Source of the DNA: Chalara sp. BL73
Taxonomy: Eukaryota; Ascomycota; Leotiomycetes; Helotiales
Direction of reading: 5' to 3'
Assembly (NCBI GenBank): GCA_918026815.1
Contig: CAKJVC010000066.1
Coordinates: 372,001 to 436,000, forward strand
Length of the DNA stretch: 64,000 nt
In this document: positions 1 to 11,831 of the stretch, in pieces
Position numbering within the stretch: position 1 is the stretch's first letter
Layout of the letters: every line of letters starts with the position of its first letter
The notes under the pieces: generated by a model
Seen by the model: the letters and a program-made list of their open reading frames with translations, nothing else
What the model was told of the DNA's origin: nothing
Databases searched by the model: none
Position numbers and translations under genes: made by a program

Positions 1-1040
1 ATTCATATTGGGCTTCTTGGTTGATGGTGCGCTTCTTCTTCTTTTTACACACGCCAGTCTCTATGGGCTCGGAAGAGGTTGTGGATGTGACTGAAGGTAC
101 CGCGCTTGTTGAGGTCGGCGCTGTCGTCGTTGTCGTGGAAGGCGCGGCGGTCTTTTTCTTGTACAAGCTTAGCCTGCTACCGGCACCACTGTTCGTCCAT
201 AGTCAGCGTTGTCTCTTGCACTTCAATCTTACTAACAGAAATGTTCTTACCAGAACTGAGCGCTGTTGCCAGGGCAAGTAAAGGAGCATTCGCTGGCTTG
301 GGTCGGCCCGCTGCCTTCTCCGAGGGTGTTTCCACAGTAGCATTCCCGACCATACTCAACACCGAAGTACGTGTAGGCGCTGCAGACTGCCTCACACTTG
401 TCGATTGTCATAGCATCATCATAGTAAGTTGCGCTGTCGAGAGCATGACCTTTAGTACCCTCGGTATAGCATCCCAACGCTTCATATTGAGAAGTTGAGG
501 TTGATGTTGGAGCTGGTGCGGTAGAGGTGGTCGAGGTGGGCTGAGAAGACGGTTTTGTGTAGACGTTGAGACGATTTCCCGCACCACATATTTGACTGGA
601 GTTTCCTGGACAGTTGAAATTGCAGTCGCTCTCAGGTGCCGTAAGACTGCCTGAGTCCAGAGCATTTCCACACTGAAATATTACATCAGCACTGTCTACA
701 ACTTTTCTGACGACATACAAGAGACCTTGGACAGGCCATGGTACCCTCCCATGATCGACGAAGATTCAGGAAAAGATCTACATACCCAGCACTCCCGGCC
801 ATATTCGACACCAAAAACATTAAACGAGCCGCAAGCAACAGCACACTTCTCCAGGGTCATGAGATCGTCAAAGTACGAACTCGCGCTCAAAGCTCGTGCA
901 TTTGAGGGCTCGGTGAAGCATCCACTGTAGGCGTACCCCAAAACCTCGGTTGGCTGCTGCACTTCAGTTGCTTCAACCGGCTGCCCGTTTGCTGTCGAGA
1001 GCAACAAAGCACTCGCCAGCACGGCGCACGTGGATCGCAT
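1..1040 (-). CDS. WSC-domain secreted/cell-wall sensor protein (3' end beyond window)
   Basis: Three exons on the minus strand: 1040-786, 672-251 and 188 to beyond position 1. Introns 785-673 (GTATGT...TTTCAG, phase 0) and 250-189 (GTAAGA...ACAG) were placed because they restore two complete WSC domains. The start at 1040 gives a signal peptide (MRSTCAVLASALLLSTANG). WSC domain 1 has GRECWCGN after splicing and ends RLNVY; WSC domain 2 has GRECYCGN and ends RLSLY. Each has the usual eight-Cys carbohydrate-binding layout. A Ser/Thr/Pro-rich linker separates the two and another follows, leading into a KKKKKR stretch at the window edge. WSC domains bind wall glucans and occur in stress sensors and secreted enzymes. 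Whether a transmembrane segment or another domain follows cannot be seen. Confidence 0.85.
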
Positions 1041-3502
1041 ATTTGCAATTGTCAACAACTGAAGAGCAAGCTGTTGGTGGGATTAATGATTAAGCAGGCA
1101 AGGAAGGATTGCGATGATCAACGGCACGCAACAATTAAAGACTGACTAGAGCTAGAGGCCGTTGAAGAGGAAAAGAAGAGACATGCGACAGTTTAAACAC
1201 TGATGGAGTTATCCATAAACCCTAGCACCCACTGTGCAGGATTGACCCTTGGTTACATCGACTGATTGCTGAGCTTCTATTGCTCCCAGGACCTGGCTTC
1301 CGTAACATCTGGCGAGTTCGACTACGTGAAATCCTTGAGTGGATCATGAACATCGAGCCAAGTGCCAGAACGATAACGGTTTTTCCTTGTCCAATACATG
1401 GTGCCCCATCAACACATATACGTGCCAGGCCGTATCCAGACTCTCGAGCTTATGGTGATCTCGCTAAATGCTGGAGGGAGCCGCTTCCCTGTGGAGCAAT
1501 AATCTACACAATTCGCCCGCCCCTGCCAAGGCCCATTCACCAGAATCCCCCGGTGGGGGGGCGTGGACTCTTCCGTCGGATCCGGAGATGAGACAACGCG
1601 TTTATGCCACGTTCTCAACATTTTGCAGATATCGTAGCGATCATTCCATCAAGAGAATATGCCTGAGGTGCAGCTTAAGTGCCAGCAAAAATTACAATGC
1701 TCCTCGAGTTTTTTAATGAAAAGCGAGAGAGCTAAACATATCCCAGCATTCCCGGGTGGATAGCCGGGTATATCCCACCGTCGCAGTAGTGCTCTAACGG
1801 GTGATGGAGCACACCGGCGCTAGCCTCAGGAAAAATGGGCAAGAATATGGAATGTACGTGTTTCAATATTTCAAAAAGAAAAAAGGGTCCTCTCACTTAA
1901 AATGCCTCGTAGAAGTTTAAAATATATTGCTCTCACAACTGTCCAAGGCTTGAACACATTAATACGCAAAGGATTCCCAAGCCCAAGCGCAATTGGCCGA
2001 GTCACAAAAGTTTAACGGCAAGCAAGCGAAGCTAAGAATGGAAATAGGTATTCAGGAGAGCTTCGCTTAATTTGAACCGCAGGCCATTGCCCTGCCTGAA
2101 TGAAATTGCATCCGTTGCAGCTTTACCTACTGATCGAATGTTCCCAGAAGCTTGGGATGGGCCACAGCACAGCGCAGAACTTTGGTAAGCTTGCAAGGCA
2201 ATAAATGCCTTTGCCCTCTCCAGTCAAGCAGCTCTTTGCACCTTGCGGTTTTGGCAAGGAATACTAGGCTTATGCGCTTTTGATCGAGGGGAGAGGATAA
2301 CGAGTAGACGCTAGATAAGTACGTTGTTTGTAGGCCGAAGGGCAGTCAGCGTGCTGACCGTGGCCTGTTTGGATATGGAGAAGAGTCTTTTGGCAATAGG
2401 TTCAAGAAGGCAGGATGTTCTGCAGTTCTGCAGCTGAACATGCACGCATGCATCTCAGAGCTTTATCCTTGTCTTAAGCCATCGTATCACTGTTTCCTCT
2501 CCATTTTCTTTCGTACCGTATCACCCTTTTCCTGCCCGTCTGTAAGCTGAAACTTCCGTCCAGTATATTTAGCTTCTGTTCCATGTGATCCGCTGCTGTA
2601 GGAAGCGATCATTCCGGGAAACGTCTGTGGAGTCAAGATTCAGCGAAATAGAGTCTGCCATTAAAATTTCTTTTTGGGGATTGTATGAAGGACTTCGCGT
2701 TAGATCACTCCTCTGTTGAAGAACGCCTTAATGTCAGGTTTATGTGACACCTCCCTTAGTGGTAGTGTGCAATATTGCAGCAACTGAGATAGCAACGTGG
2801 AAAGTCACCGCTTGGGTGGATATAACATCGCCCGTGTGCGGGGTAGTATTTGAAGCGGGGTAACTCTGGAAAGGCGTTCGTTCCGCATAGGACAAGATGA
2901 GTGGGCTTTGTTTCTGCTGGAATGTGTATGTCTTTCTTCTCGCTTCCCTAGTGCTATATACGCCGCAGCTCTATTCTCTGTCCGTAGTTCTAACTTTTAT
3001 TATTCGTTTCATCCCTGCTCTTTATAGTTGTCCACTTGGGATCTGTGTTTGAGTTTCTGGCACAATTTTAAGGACGGAGGCGGGATATTTGAAGGAGGAG
3101 GAGGAAGAGCTGCTTGCTTTGTTTGGAGGAGAACTTGGTATAGTTCTTTTATCTGTTGAGAACTGTTACTGAAGCATTGTAAATCATGGAGAGCGCTGAA
3201 GCCAGGAAGCCATCTGGATCTGTGACGAGTTGCTCTGCTGCGTCGAGCACGTTTTCAAGAAGGTTATCGTCTGTTTCGAAGCCGGTTGTGGAGGCTTTTG
3301 CTATTCCGGTTGTGAAGCAACTTATACAGGTTGCAGAAAGGCTCCCTGCTGCTCCTATGGGTCTGCGCAGCTATCAGTTCATACTACACTTGTAGAAATA
3401 GGGGGCTGATTTTTCAAAGCTGACAAGAAATTGATTTCTTGAGACCACTAGCCTTTCAACCTTTGGAAACAGAGCAGACGTTCAGAGTCATCATATAATG
3501 AC
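1041..3502. other. Gene-poor intergenic stretch
   Basis: About 2.4 kb with no convincing gene. Pyrimidine-rich runs around 2930-3060 look like an upstream region. A 69-codon ATG-initiated frame at 3186-3395 (Ser/Ala-rich start, no recognisable domain) is the only hint of coding; it could be a first exon or chance. No transposon ends or tRNA boxes were seen. Confidence 0.5.
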
Positions 3503-3850
3503 TTACATTGAAAAAAGCGGATCCTCTGGGATTTTCACCCCCAGATCAAAGCTTCCAATTTCCGTCACTCCATCTTCTCGTTTTATCAAAGGCGTATACT
3601 CAAAACTCCTCTTCCTTGCCAACACACCCATTGCCATATGCTGTGTTCGGCTCTTATCCACTGCCACTGCAGCATGCAGATATCTCTTCTTTACGATGAC
3701 CTTCGAGAAAACAGGTACCACCGCTAAGATAGCGCTTAAAAGAATGTAAACCTCATCGCCGGGATGGTAAATGATGAAAACGAATACTACCCAAAAAAAA
3801 AAAAGACTAAACACAAAAACATAGGATCGTGAACCGGCACACCAAGACAC
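3503..3850 (-). pseudogene. Orphan membrane-protein 3' exon or gene fragment
   Basis: A 115-codon frame with coding-like composition and no ATG near its start: the first codon of the open frame is GTG. It encodes two hydrophobic helices (around FFWVVFVFII and VYILLSAILAVVPVFSKVIV), then a basic, soluble tail ending at a normal stop. It reads like the last exon of a multi-pass membrane protein. I could not find matching upstream exons on the minus strand; the sequence just upstream has a poly-A/T run at 3789-3802. It may be a decayed gene, a fragment, or a short gene with an unrecognised first exon. Family unknown. Confidence 0.3.
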
Positions 3851-6430
3851 AGTCCGTAAGAACGCGCCGAGAAATGATGGAGATATAAACTAGATATTGA
3901 AAGAACCTGCGATATCATATCGCACCGTCTTACCTCCATGCCGTGCAATTTGCCCAACGGCATGCACCTTGCGCAACTCGAAGGATTTAAAGTCCTTGCA
4001 CTTCGCAGCCTCAAATCATGCACTCCACATCACCAACTTCTCTGTTTTCTGATTTCTCAATTGGCCACGATACGCCAACGAGGCGTCTGCCGCCTATCAT
4101 TCATCCCAAAATGCCGAATCGGGTTTAGATCCGACAGTGTCTTGAGACGAACAGTGTCGGAAGCTGCCCCTATGGAAATCACGTTCATCTGCACGTCCGT
4201 CCGAAACACTACCCTTGCTGACCCGCGACCCAGCTAGCATAAAACAGATAGCAGGATCGGATAGGCTTTTTGTGGAAGGATTCTAAATATGGGATGAAGA
4301 CTGAGGCTCTTCTGCGGATCCTGAGAGCCAAGGCTGGGGATGCTTGGCGAGTTAGATCGACCACTAGCTTTCACGGACCGCTTCTTTGATGGTCTATGGG
4401 AAAGGGGTGCAGGATGTTGATTTTTTGGTGCTATTTCCTGAGTCAGATTTCAGGTGAACCAAAAATTCATGGCTGAGTGTCTAAGGATTCGATTACTTAA
4501 GTATTTAGTTTCAAATCTTCAGCAAGGGCCGGGATGGGCGATGATAGCTTCATGGGCGGCGGTTGGTCTCCGTGGGAGCCATATTACCTTATGTGCTCTA
4601 GCTATAAGGTATGTTAGGTCTCCTACGGCCGACACTGTTGTGGTGAGAACACGATGTTGTATTAAAAGATATTGAAATGTTTCCAAATGCTCTTGGCTCT
4701 TGGTTGTGTTACAGGTTCAAGCACATTTGCGGCATGGGTCTCAGAATCAGGCCCCGTTTGGAATTTAGAGACTCCTTTCTTCTTTGCATATCTCTTTAGA
4801 CTGTTCAATTTGGTCAGCCTACATGGCAGTCATTCATTCTCTTCGGACCGAATTGTTTTCACCGAATGGGACTTAAATGTTCCCAGGGGTTTCAAGTTTA
4901 GTCACGTGATGCCCAAAGAGATATTGAAGATTGGAATGAAAGAGGAATGCGGTCAAGGTGCACGACGGTGTTTATCTAAGCGTTCAAAATTTGATATTTC
5001 TTATCTTTAACCATTGACCAAGAGTGCTGATACAGTAGGTCGCATCACAAGGATGATCTATTCTCTATTAGGCGGCCAGGAGCCATTCGGTCAATTTGTG
5101 CAACAGAAGGCACCTGCCAGTCAGAAAAAATCAGCACCACCACTCTTGTCTCTATTCCAGGAATACTAGTTATTCTAAGAGTCCGCCACCTCCGTCAAAA
5201 TCCCACATATGGTGTCTACTTGTTGAACATGAACATTAGGAAAATCCTAGATCAGGTCTTCAGAAACGTCAGTTCATTCCAAATCACCGACCTCCCGGCC
5301 AGCTAGATCTTACAGCACTCAAATCCGGCTCGTCTGAGGAAGGCACCAGCTTGCCTGTTCTAGGGGGGGCAAGGGTTCTTACGTCCTTGACTAATCTACA
5401 AGCTTGAAATATGTTGATTGGATTTGTACGAGCAAACTTCCTGGAAGAGCCATCACATTGTTGAACTAGACGAATCTACGTTGAAGTCACTAGCAGTGCA
5501 CGCAGCAGACTATGTCATGCAATGGGGCTGTCGTGTTCCTCCACAAGCACACTGTGACAACCTGCGCCTCCGCAAGGATGAACGTGAAGACGCAACAACC
5601 GATACTAAGTTGATTGAGTCAAATTTAGAGACAAATTCTGAGCTGAGCACTCGGAGAGTTTGTTGGTGTGGCCCTGAAGCATCCCAACACTTGGCGAAGA
5701 GAAGACAAAATAAAAAACCTGAGGCTTCAGAGGCATGTTCAACAGGTAGATGTCTCGCGCCTTTTTCTTCGATCTCGAGGCCAGAATTCTGCCTGATCTT
5801 GACTGCAGAGTAGGAAGAATGAGATATTTATTTCCGCCTATTACGATTTACCTCCAAGTAACATTTTCGTCTCTGATGAGCCGCCATGGAGAAGTGGTGC
5901 GCCGATTTCGAATTTGTAGGCTTCTTTTCACCACTAGAGGAGTTCCCCAATGATTATGTTGGAAATATGATGATTAGTCAAAAGAGGTGCAGAGTACATA
6001 CCTAAGAAGGCTGGCAAATGACAACATATCTACATCGACGAACAGTATCGGCAAGGAAGAATGGCAGTAAACCTTCTGCCTGGAAGAGATATTAGAAAGT
6101 ATCGCACCCTGGTGGCTACCTGGGAAATCCGATGGCATTGAACATGAATCAGAGCTGAAGAAGTTTGACTAAAAGTCCTCGAGATGTTGGATAACTATCG
6201 AAAGGTAATATGTAATGAGATAGGTGGGAAATAACTCGTTTAAATATCCATCTCCATATTAAAAAGGAAACTCCCTACATGGATATTGTTGGGTCTGCCT
6301 AGATCCTAACATTGTCATGAGTATGAGCCTTGAAGGCAGACTGTACTGGCTCGTCAGGTCTTCGTCATGAATCATATCCTGTATCCATTACTTACAGGAG
6401 CCAAAGGATCCTCTCCAATCTTATGAGCAG
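3851..6430. other. Intergenic stretch, nothing convincing
   Basis: About 2.6 kb. Short open frames (for example 131 codons at 5418-5813) show no domain, no splice continuity and no codon bias. I see nothing to annotate. Confidence 0.5.
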
Positions 6431-7386
6431 TCACGGTACACCCCTTCCCTCCCTCGTAGCCTTCGCCAACTCACTCTGGGCAACATCATCCGCATACCTC
6501 TGATAAATTGGCAAATAAAACTCCTTCTCGCTCGTGGTCCTCCTAACCGTCTCCCGCCCCTCCATAGCCTTCACCCAACGCCTCCAGCGTCCCCAAGCCT
6601 CCTCATCATTACCTCCCTTTCCCTCCACAGGAATCCCTACCCCCAAACCCTTAAAATGGTCGAACACCCAATGGCGCAACACCCACGGCGCGAGAACGAT
6701 GTCCACCGTACCGAGCTCAGCACCAAAGAAGTACGGGCCTGTGGGATGTATCTCCCTCGCGAACTCGAGCAGTTTCTCTCTATACTCCTCTTGCAACTTC
6801 TTCAGGCGCCCTAGCCCATCGTCGAATTTGGACGGCTGGAACTGCAGGAAGCGATGCCAAGCCGGGATCACACGGCTGGTAACGAAATCGGTCCAGATGC
6901 GCGAACGCGCACGGTCGAACTTGTCTGTTGGCAGTAGAGCGGGGGAATGGTCCGGGTACGCTTCCTCGAGATACTCGAGGAGGACGGTGCTCTCGTAGAG
7001 GGCTTTGTCTGGGGCGATTTCGAGGGTGGGGACGAGGCCTCGCGGATTGATGCGCATGAGTTCTGGCTCTTTGTGGTAGGGGTTTACTAGGGGGTTGTGA
7101 GCTTTCTAACGGCTTCTGGGTCAAGGGGGGTGTAGGAGGACCTTCGATATACTGGTATGGGATTCCTTTCTCCTCCAGTGCGAGCCAGACGCGCTGCACG
7201 AACGGGCAGAACCAACCTGCAAATAACTTGAGTGGTTGCTCAGCGGCATGTTTCTACGATTTATAAGCACTGCTATAAGGATCTAGTCCTTCGAACATCC
7301 ATGAAGGGAAATATCACACTCACATCAACGGTATCTTTCGCCAGACCGGTCGCCACCGGATGTAAATCAGCATCGGGATGTGACAT
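6431..7386 (-). CDS. Glutathione S-transferase (omega-like, fungal)
   Basis: Three exons: 7386-7324, 7253-7142, 7086-6431, giving 276 residues. Intron 1 (7323-7254, GTGAGT...CGTAG) and intron 2 (7141-7087, GTCCTC...CCTAG) were chosen because together they rebuild the family sequence KLFAGWFCPFVQR and YIEVNPYHKEPEL. A nearer acceptor at 7217 would remove the conserved KLFAG and break the frame. The N-terminal thioredoxin fold spans about residues 28-105, with candidate catalytic Cys37 in the omega-type CPF motif. The glutathione-binding loop is NPRGLVPTL and an ES pair follows in ALYESTVLLEYL. The C-terminal helical domain runs from about residue 120. Likely cytosolic glutathione-dependent reductase or transferase acting on xenobiotics or oxidised substrates. 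Intron 2 has an unusual donor. Confidence 0.88.
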
Positions 7387-8555
7387 GTTTAATCATCGAC
7401 TTATTTATCAACAAGCCCAAACAAGGATAGATAAATTCAGGTCCCTTCCTACTACCACCAATATAACTTGCAATGAGGATGAGCGAACAAGAAGAGAGTC
7501 GTATAAGAGTATAGCCGTAGCTATTATGACGTCCGATGCCGATGACGTTATCACCAAAACAGCCTCTTTACAAATTGGCCTATAGAAGAGCAGTGCCAAG
7601 AGCTGCCAGATCACTCATACATATTGTGCGTTTTTGTATGTTTCTAGGCTGCACCGCCACGGTAGTTGTATCTTTAGAGAGGAGAAATATTTCAGCAGAC
7701 TCGGCTAGGTACTGTAGTGTTGACAAAAGAAAGGGGTAAGGCTCGCTTAAACTCTCCACACTCCTGCCACGCATCTGCAAAGTAGAAGCCTTTATCTCTC
7801 CTTCGTTTGTAGATAGCAGTTGATAAGTCTTTTCCTTTGGGTCTGTTTGTGTAGATATATCCTTATTTGGCAGCCTCGTGTTTTAAAAAGTGACATTACT
7901 ACCCTTGTAGTTGGTCCGTTGCATTGTTTATATATGAGATGCTAGATAGTAGATTGATGCTGCTATCTGAAGCTGATATCAGGCTGCAGAGAGATATAAT
8001 GATACTTCGAGATTCAATTCGGCATATATAATGTTTGAGTTCTTGAAGGAAGAAAATGAGTGAAGTCTCAGGACCCAAGTTTGTGTAGAGATGCCAGACT
8101 TTTGTCCAAGTGCGAGCCGCTCTATTATGAATGTCCAACACTTTCTGCAAGCGAGTAACTCAAATCAACCGGCTCGCTCCATTACTTCAATTCTTAGTGA
8201 ATATTACCGCTCTACTCTACAGGAAAAGAACTCATCATTCCATTTGACATGATCATACCCCGTTACCCGACATCTCCATTGACAGCCAACACCCAGTCGC
8301 CCTCAATAACTCAAGAGCACATTCCACGATCTTGCAGCCGACAAACTATACCCTTCCATATACAAATACAAATACAACATCCGATTGCCATGACAAATAC
8401 CACAAACAAAACACTATCATACAGAGCCACGGCCGCAACATACCCACCCCGCAGAGTACTCAATAGCTGGAGTCACAAATCGTGCAGTCTATGGCCGAAT
8501 CCAACTACACAGTCTACGACACTCGGGCTTCGTATCTGCCAATAAGTTCTGGCCC
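7387..8555. other. Intergenic region
   Basis: About 1.2 kb upstream of the GST. Short unsupported frames only. A 98-codon frame beginning at 8249 precedes the decayed gene downstream and might be its 5' part, but no splice path supports this. Confidence 0.45.
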
Positions 8556-9870
8556 ATGGTCGCCGGGAAGACCCTTGCGGAGAAGGGTAAAATCAAGTTG
8601 GAAGAGGAATCAGAGAAGGGATTACAAACGCCTAATCTGAAGGCCAAGGCTGATATGCAGCAAAATATTTCTGTTACCGGTAGTAAAAAGGGCGCTCCTA
8701 TCACTGGTGCTGGGGATGGAGTTGGCGAGGGTGGGAAGGTACTAGTTCGGGTGCTAAGGATGCCTTTTCCTTCTATCTGTGATGGCCCAGGTACTTGCGT
8801 CGAGACTGGTGAGAAGAGAACCCGAGCTGGTTCGGCATCATCTCTCATTCCTGAGGTGGTTAAGAGAGCAAAGATTAAAGAGGTTTTTGTCAGTAGGATG
8901 TCAGGAATAAGCTTCCGAAACAGGTGACTGATATAAAGGAATCAAGGAAGAGACCATTATCTGCGACACTGACATGTCTGAAACACCGACAGGACTAACA
9001 CAAACAATGGAGCAGACCATTAGATTACGGGCACAAGCAGAGCATCCTGAGACTTCAGGTGAATACATCAATACTATTGTCCAGTAGGAGATATCAAAGA
9101 TCCCTGAACCCAGTTTTATTGCCCAAAGTACCCAAGGCATCGTAGTTGGTAGGCTCTGTGCGAACGGGAGAAGAGAGAATGCTGCGACTGATGGCGGTGC
9201 GTCGAGTACCGATATTGATACCTCACCATCTACGTCACGAGCAAAGCAGAACAGGAATGTAGCCAATAACCAAAGTACATCAAGCGCGACCGCGATTGTT
9301 ACTTGAGGCTCGAGAAAGGAGAGAGCGGACGCAGATCTCGCTACTGCTGCATATCAGCCACCATACACCCGACAGTCCAAGAACAACAAGGGCAAAGGCA
9401 AAGGACCAGCTACTCGAGAAAACGGGGATTCTGGTGAGGCCGCCTCTCCAGCTACCAAGGTAAGCCCTCTTCACAGCAACCCCACCTCTTGAGAAATTCA
9501 ATACCGGCCTCTTGCTAACATCTTTGCAGCAAGCCGACACCAGACCGAACGCTCGATCCCCGCCGGGGCGATCTTGAGAATCCTGCACGGCATAACATCT
9601 CAAACCCCCTCACAGATCGCAGCCTCGCCCTCGGAATCCCCTAAGCCGACGACGTCGGCGCGGCGAGTCGCTATTGCCCAGACGCAGGATTTCGCATCTC
9701 AGCTCGGCTCGCTAGAGGTCGAGAGGGGGAAAAAAGCAAGCTGAGATGGGGGCTTCGCGCGCTCGTTGGGAAGCCGTCATGAAGGAGGTAAACGCGCTTG
9801 ATGCCGGCATTGCGGAGAAGAAGAATGGCAAGGAGGCGTGGGAGGATGCTCTGGGGTATTGCTGAGCTGG
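8556..9870 (+). pseudogene. Decayed protein-coding gene with a surviving intron
   Basis: Coding-like segments occur in sequence in different frames. Frame 0 covers 8556-8927 (Lys/Glu-rich, KGKIKLEEESEKG). Frame 1 covers 8974-9459, interrupted only by TAG at 9085 and TGA at 9304; both fit single C-to-T changes (CAG to TAG, CGA to TGA). This segment ends at a clean donor (GTAAGC at 9460) and an intron ending TTTGCAG at 9539. The following exon hits stops in its expected frame, while Lys/Arg/Glu-rich coiled-coil-like sequence (SQLGSLEVERGKK, then AEMGASRARWEAV) continues across another frame change near 9740. I do not recognise the ancestor. The pattern suggests a gene inactivated by point mutation and indels. 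It could instead be misread noncoding sequence, but the length of the open frame between substitutions argues against that. Confidence 0.45.
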
Positions 9871-10494
9871 CAGGGCCGCGGGAGAAGGAACTTAGGTTGC
9901 TTTGCATAGCTGCGGAGAGGGAAACGGGAGGGAGATTGGCTGGTTCCGCATTGCTTGCGGAGGCTATGTAGAACCAGAACACTTTGTTCTTTTTGAAAGC
10001 ATGGAATACTTCCTTGGGAAGAGAACTTTGATGCGATGGATATGCAGCCACATGATCAGACATGTTTGGTTCCCGTGCAGTTCATTGGGTAAGAACTGAT
10101 ACAAATGCATATCACGCCAAAATCATTTTAGGAACCAAGGTAAGGCCATTCAGCACTTGATGTTGCTGGACTGGTATCTATATGTTGACAATACAAATGA
10201 ACTGCAATAGTACCGCAAAGGATGGTCAATCCTGACAAGGGGCAATTTGTTCCTCCAGGAGCTGCATTTCTACAGTTCGAATTTTGCTACGATAGGTTGG
10301 TCTTGTACAAGCACCGCCACCACAGATTGTGTGGCCCTCAATCAGTTAGTTGCGTTCAGCTACCTCTCAAACAGAGTTTGGTAGTAGTGACCACCTCCTA
10401 CCTTTCGTCGGGTATCCTGGGGCACACAGGTTTTCTCATTCCCGGACATTACCCATCATTTTATATGATTTATTCCAAGCTCTCGCGTGCATTT
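9871..10494. other. Intergenic region between decayed gene and FYV7
   Basis: No gene seen. The long plus-strand frame from 10222 is mostly the antisense shadow of FYV7. Confidence 0.5.
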
Positions 10495-11142
10495 TCATTC
10501 GGCGACGATCTGCTTCACCCTTTCCAGCAGTACCTTGGACTCCCTACCCAATTTTCTTTGTCCATTCTTCCCGCCGGTTCTTGCCTTCGCCATTGCCCTC
10601 CTAAAGCGTTCTCTCTCCTCCATCTTCTGCTTTCGATCTTTTTCTCTCCTTTCAAACTCCTCTCTTCTAGCCGCAGCCTCGGCCTGCTTCTTTTCGGCAA
10701 ATGCTTGCTCCTTTTCGAAATAAGCGGGCTTCTTGCGGCGCCTCTCTCTTCGTTGTTGCTGCTGCTGGAATTGTGACTCTTGGCTGGGGAGTGCCACAGG
10801 TGAGGGTTCTCGGGGGCCATCGAGCATGGCCTGGCGGTCTGGATGTAGTTCTTGGGAGACTTGTGACGCAGGCTCCTCTTCGAAAGGCATCGGCTTGTCG
10901 AGGGTTGGCTCTTGCGCCTTCACTTTGGCATATGCCTTCTTCACTTTTGCCTTGTGGATCAAGTCGTGTTTGATCTTGATTACTGCAACAGATCAGCCTC
11001 GCTCTTATGTCTGTTTGGAACTCGTTCTACCTTTTCGCCTCCATGTTCCGTCTGGTAAGTTTTCGGGTCCTACGTTGAAGCCGGTTCGCTGTCTCTTTGG
11101 CTTTGCAGGCTGGTCGTCCTCGGCCGGTCTCTTTGGTGCCAT
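10495..11142 (-). CDS. FYV7: rRNA-processing protein FYV7
   Basis: Two exons, 11142-11031 and 10982-10495, 199 residues. The intron (11030-10983, 48 nt, GTAGAA...TTGCAG) splits a Val codon and yields the family N-terminus: [17 protein letters not shown] followed by [19 protein letters not shown]. The middle has the [11 protein letters not shown] motif. The C-terminal half is a highly charged helix ([20 protein letters not shown]) ending in [11 protein letters not shown] and [20 protein letters not shown]7 is a small nucleolar factor needed for early 35S pre-rRNA cleavage and 40S subunit formation. Length and motif order match the filamentous-fungal family. A convergent or overlapping plus-strand gene is not supported. 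Confidence 0.87.
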
Positions 11143-11806
11143 TGCTGTGTGATCTGTAGGAATTCGACCAGGGTTTAATACTGGGTCTGAGCAAAGTACC
11201 GTACTTGGGAATGTTGTGTTGAATATTTTTTTTAATTTTTAATTTTTGGTTACGTTTTGATCAACTTCCTCTTACCGCCCTGGCGCTAAATTGAACCCTG
11301 GAAACTGGAAGCGGCCAGTGGGTCTCGGCCCTGAAGGCGATAACGTATCGGGGATCATTCGTCACTGACTGACTGACTAAACAAACAAAACGAAAAAGGT
11401 CAATGACGGTTAACTGACTAACAGCCATCACTCCACCCACCTCTGTGAATGAGCGTGACAATGATAACATGTCTCGTGCATCTCCACCTTCTTTCTCTTT
11501 TGCCCTTTATTTTTCCCTTTTTCTATTATCTTCCGCTCCTCTACCAACCAAAAGCTGGAAATTGAACTGAATTTTACTCAAACTTTACGGACCCGTATGA
11601 ATTGAAACATATCCCCCCCCTCCCGGCTTTATGCAGGCATACTTGTGAACGTTGTGCATGCTGGCAACAAACAAAAGAAGCATAGCAAGCGGGGGACGAC
11701 CTTGGTTCCGAGAACCTGCCTGTGACTCTTCTGACGACAAGTCACCAACTCTTTTGCTCTACCATGCCTTTATGACCACCAAGAGGAGCGTCAACGAAGC
11801 TCCAAA
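11143..11806. promoter_or_regulatory. Divergent intergenic region between FYV7 and the Atos-type gene
   Basis: The genes at 11142 (minus) and 11807 (plus) diverge, so these 664 bases hold both promoters. It contains T-rich tracts near 11227-11250 and 11500-11525 and a C run near 11611. No specific factor site can be assigned by eye. Confidence 0.5.
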
Positions 11807-11831
11807 ATGCCAATATTCCAGGACGAGTTGA
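11764..11831 (+). promoter_or_regulatory. Two overlapping upstream ORFs in the Atos-type gene leader
   Basis: Just ahead of the main ATG at 11807 are a four-codon uORF (ATG at 11764, stop TGA ending 11775) and a second uORF whose ATG at 11772 overlaps that stop as ATGA. The second uORF ends at 11831, 25 nt inside the main reading frame, in another frame. If the mRNA starts upstream of 11764, both would depress initiation at 11807. This depends on the transcription start, which is not visible. Confidence 0.5.

Noticed and set aside
1280..1716. Overlapping short frames of 70-103 codons on both strands
   Set aside because: Mutually overlapping, Pro/Arg-rich, no domain; likely chance in a GC-richer patch.
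5418..5813. 131-codon plus-strand frame
   Set aside because: No domain, no splice partners, no signal peptide; composition not coding-like.
10222..10776. 184-codon plus-strand frame
   Set aside because: Mostly antisense to FYV7 exon 2, whose family match is clear; the plus frame is Leu/Ser-rich, as expected from reverse-complemented charged-helix codons.
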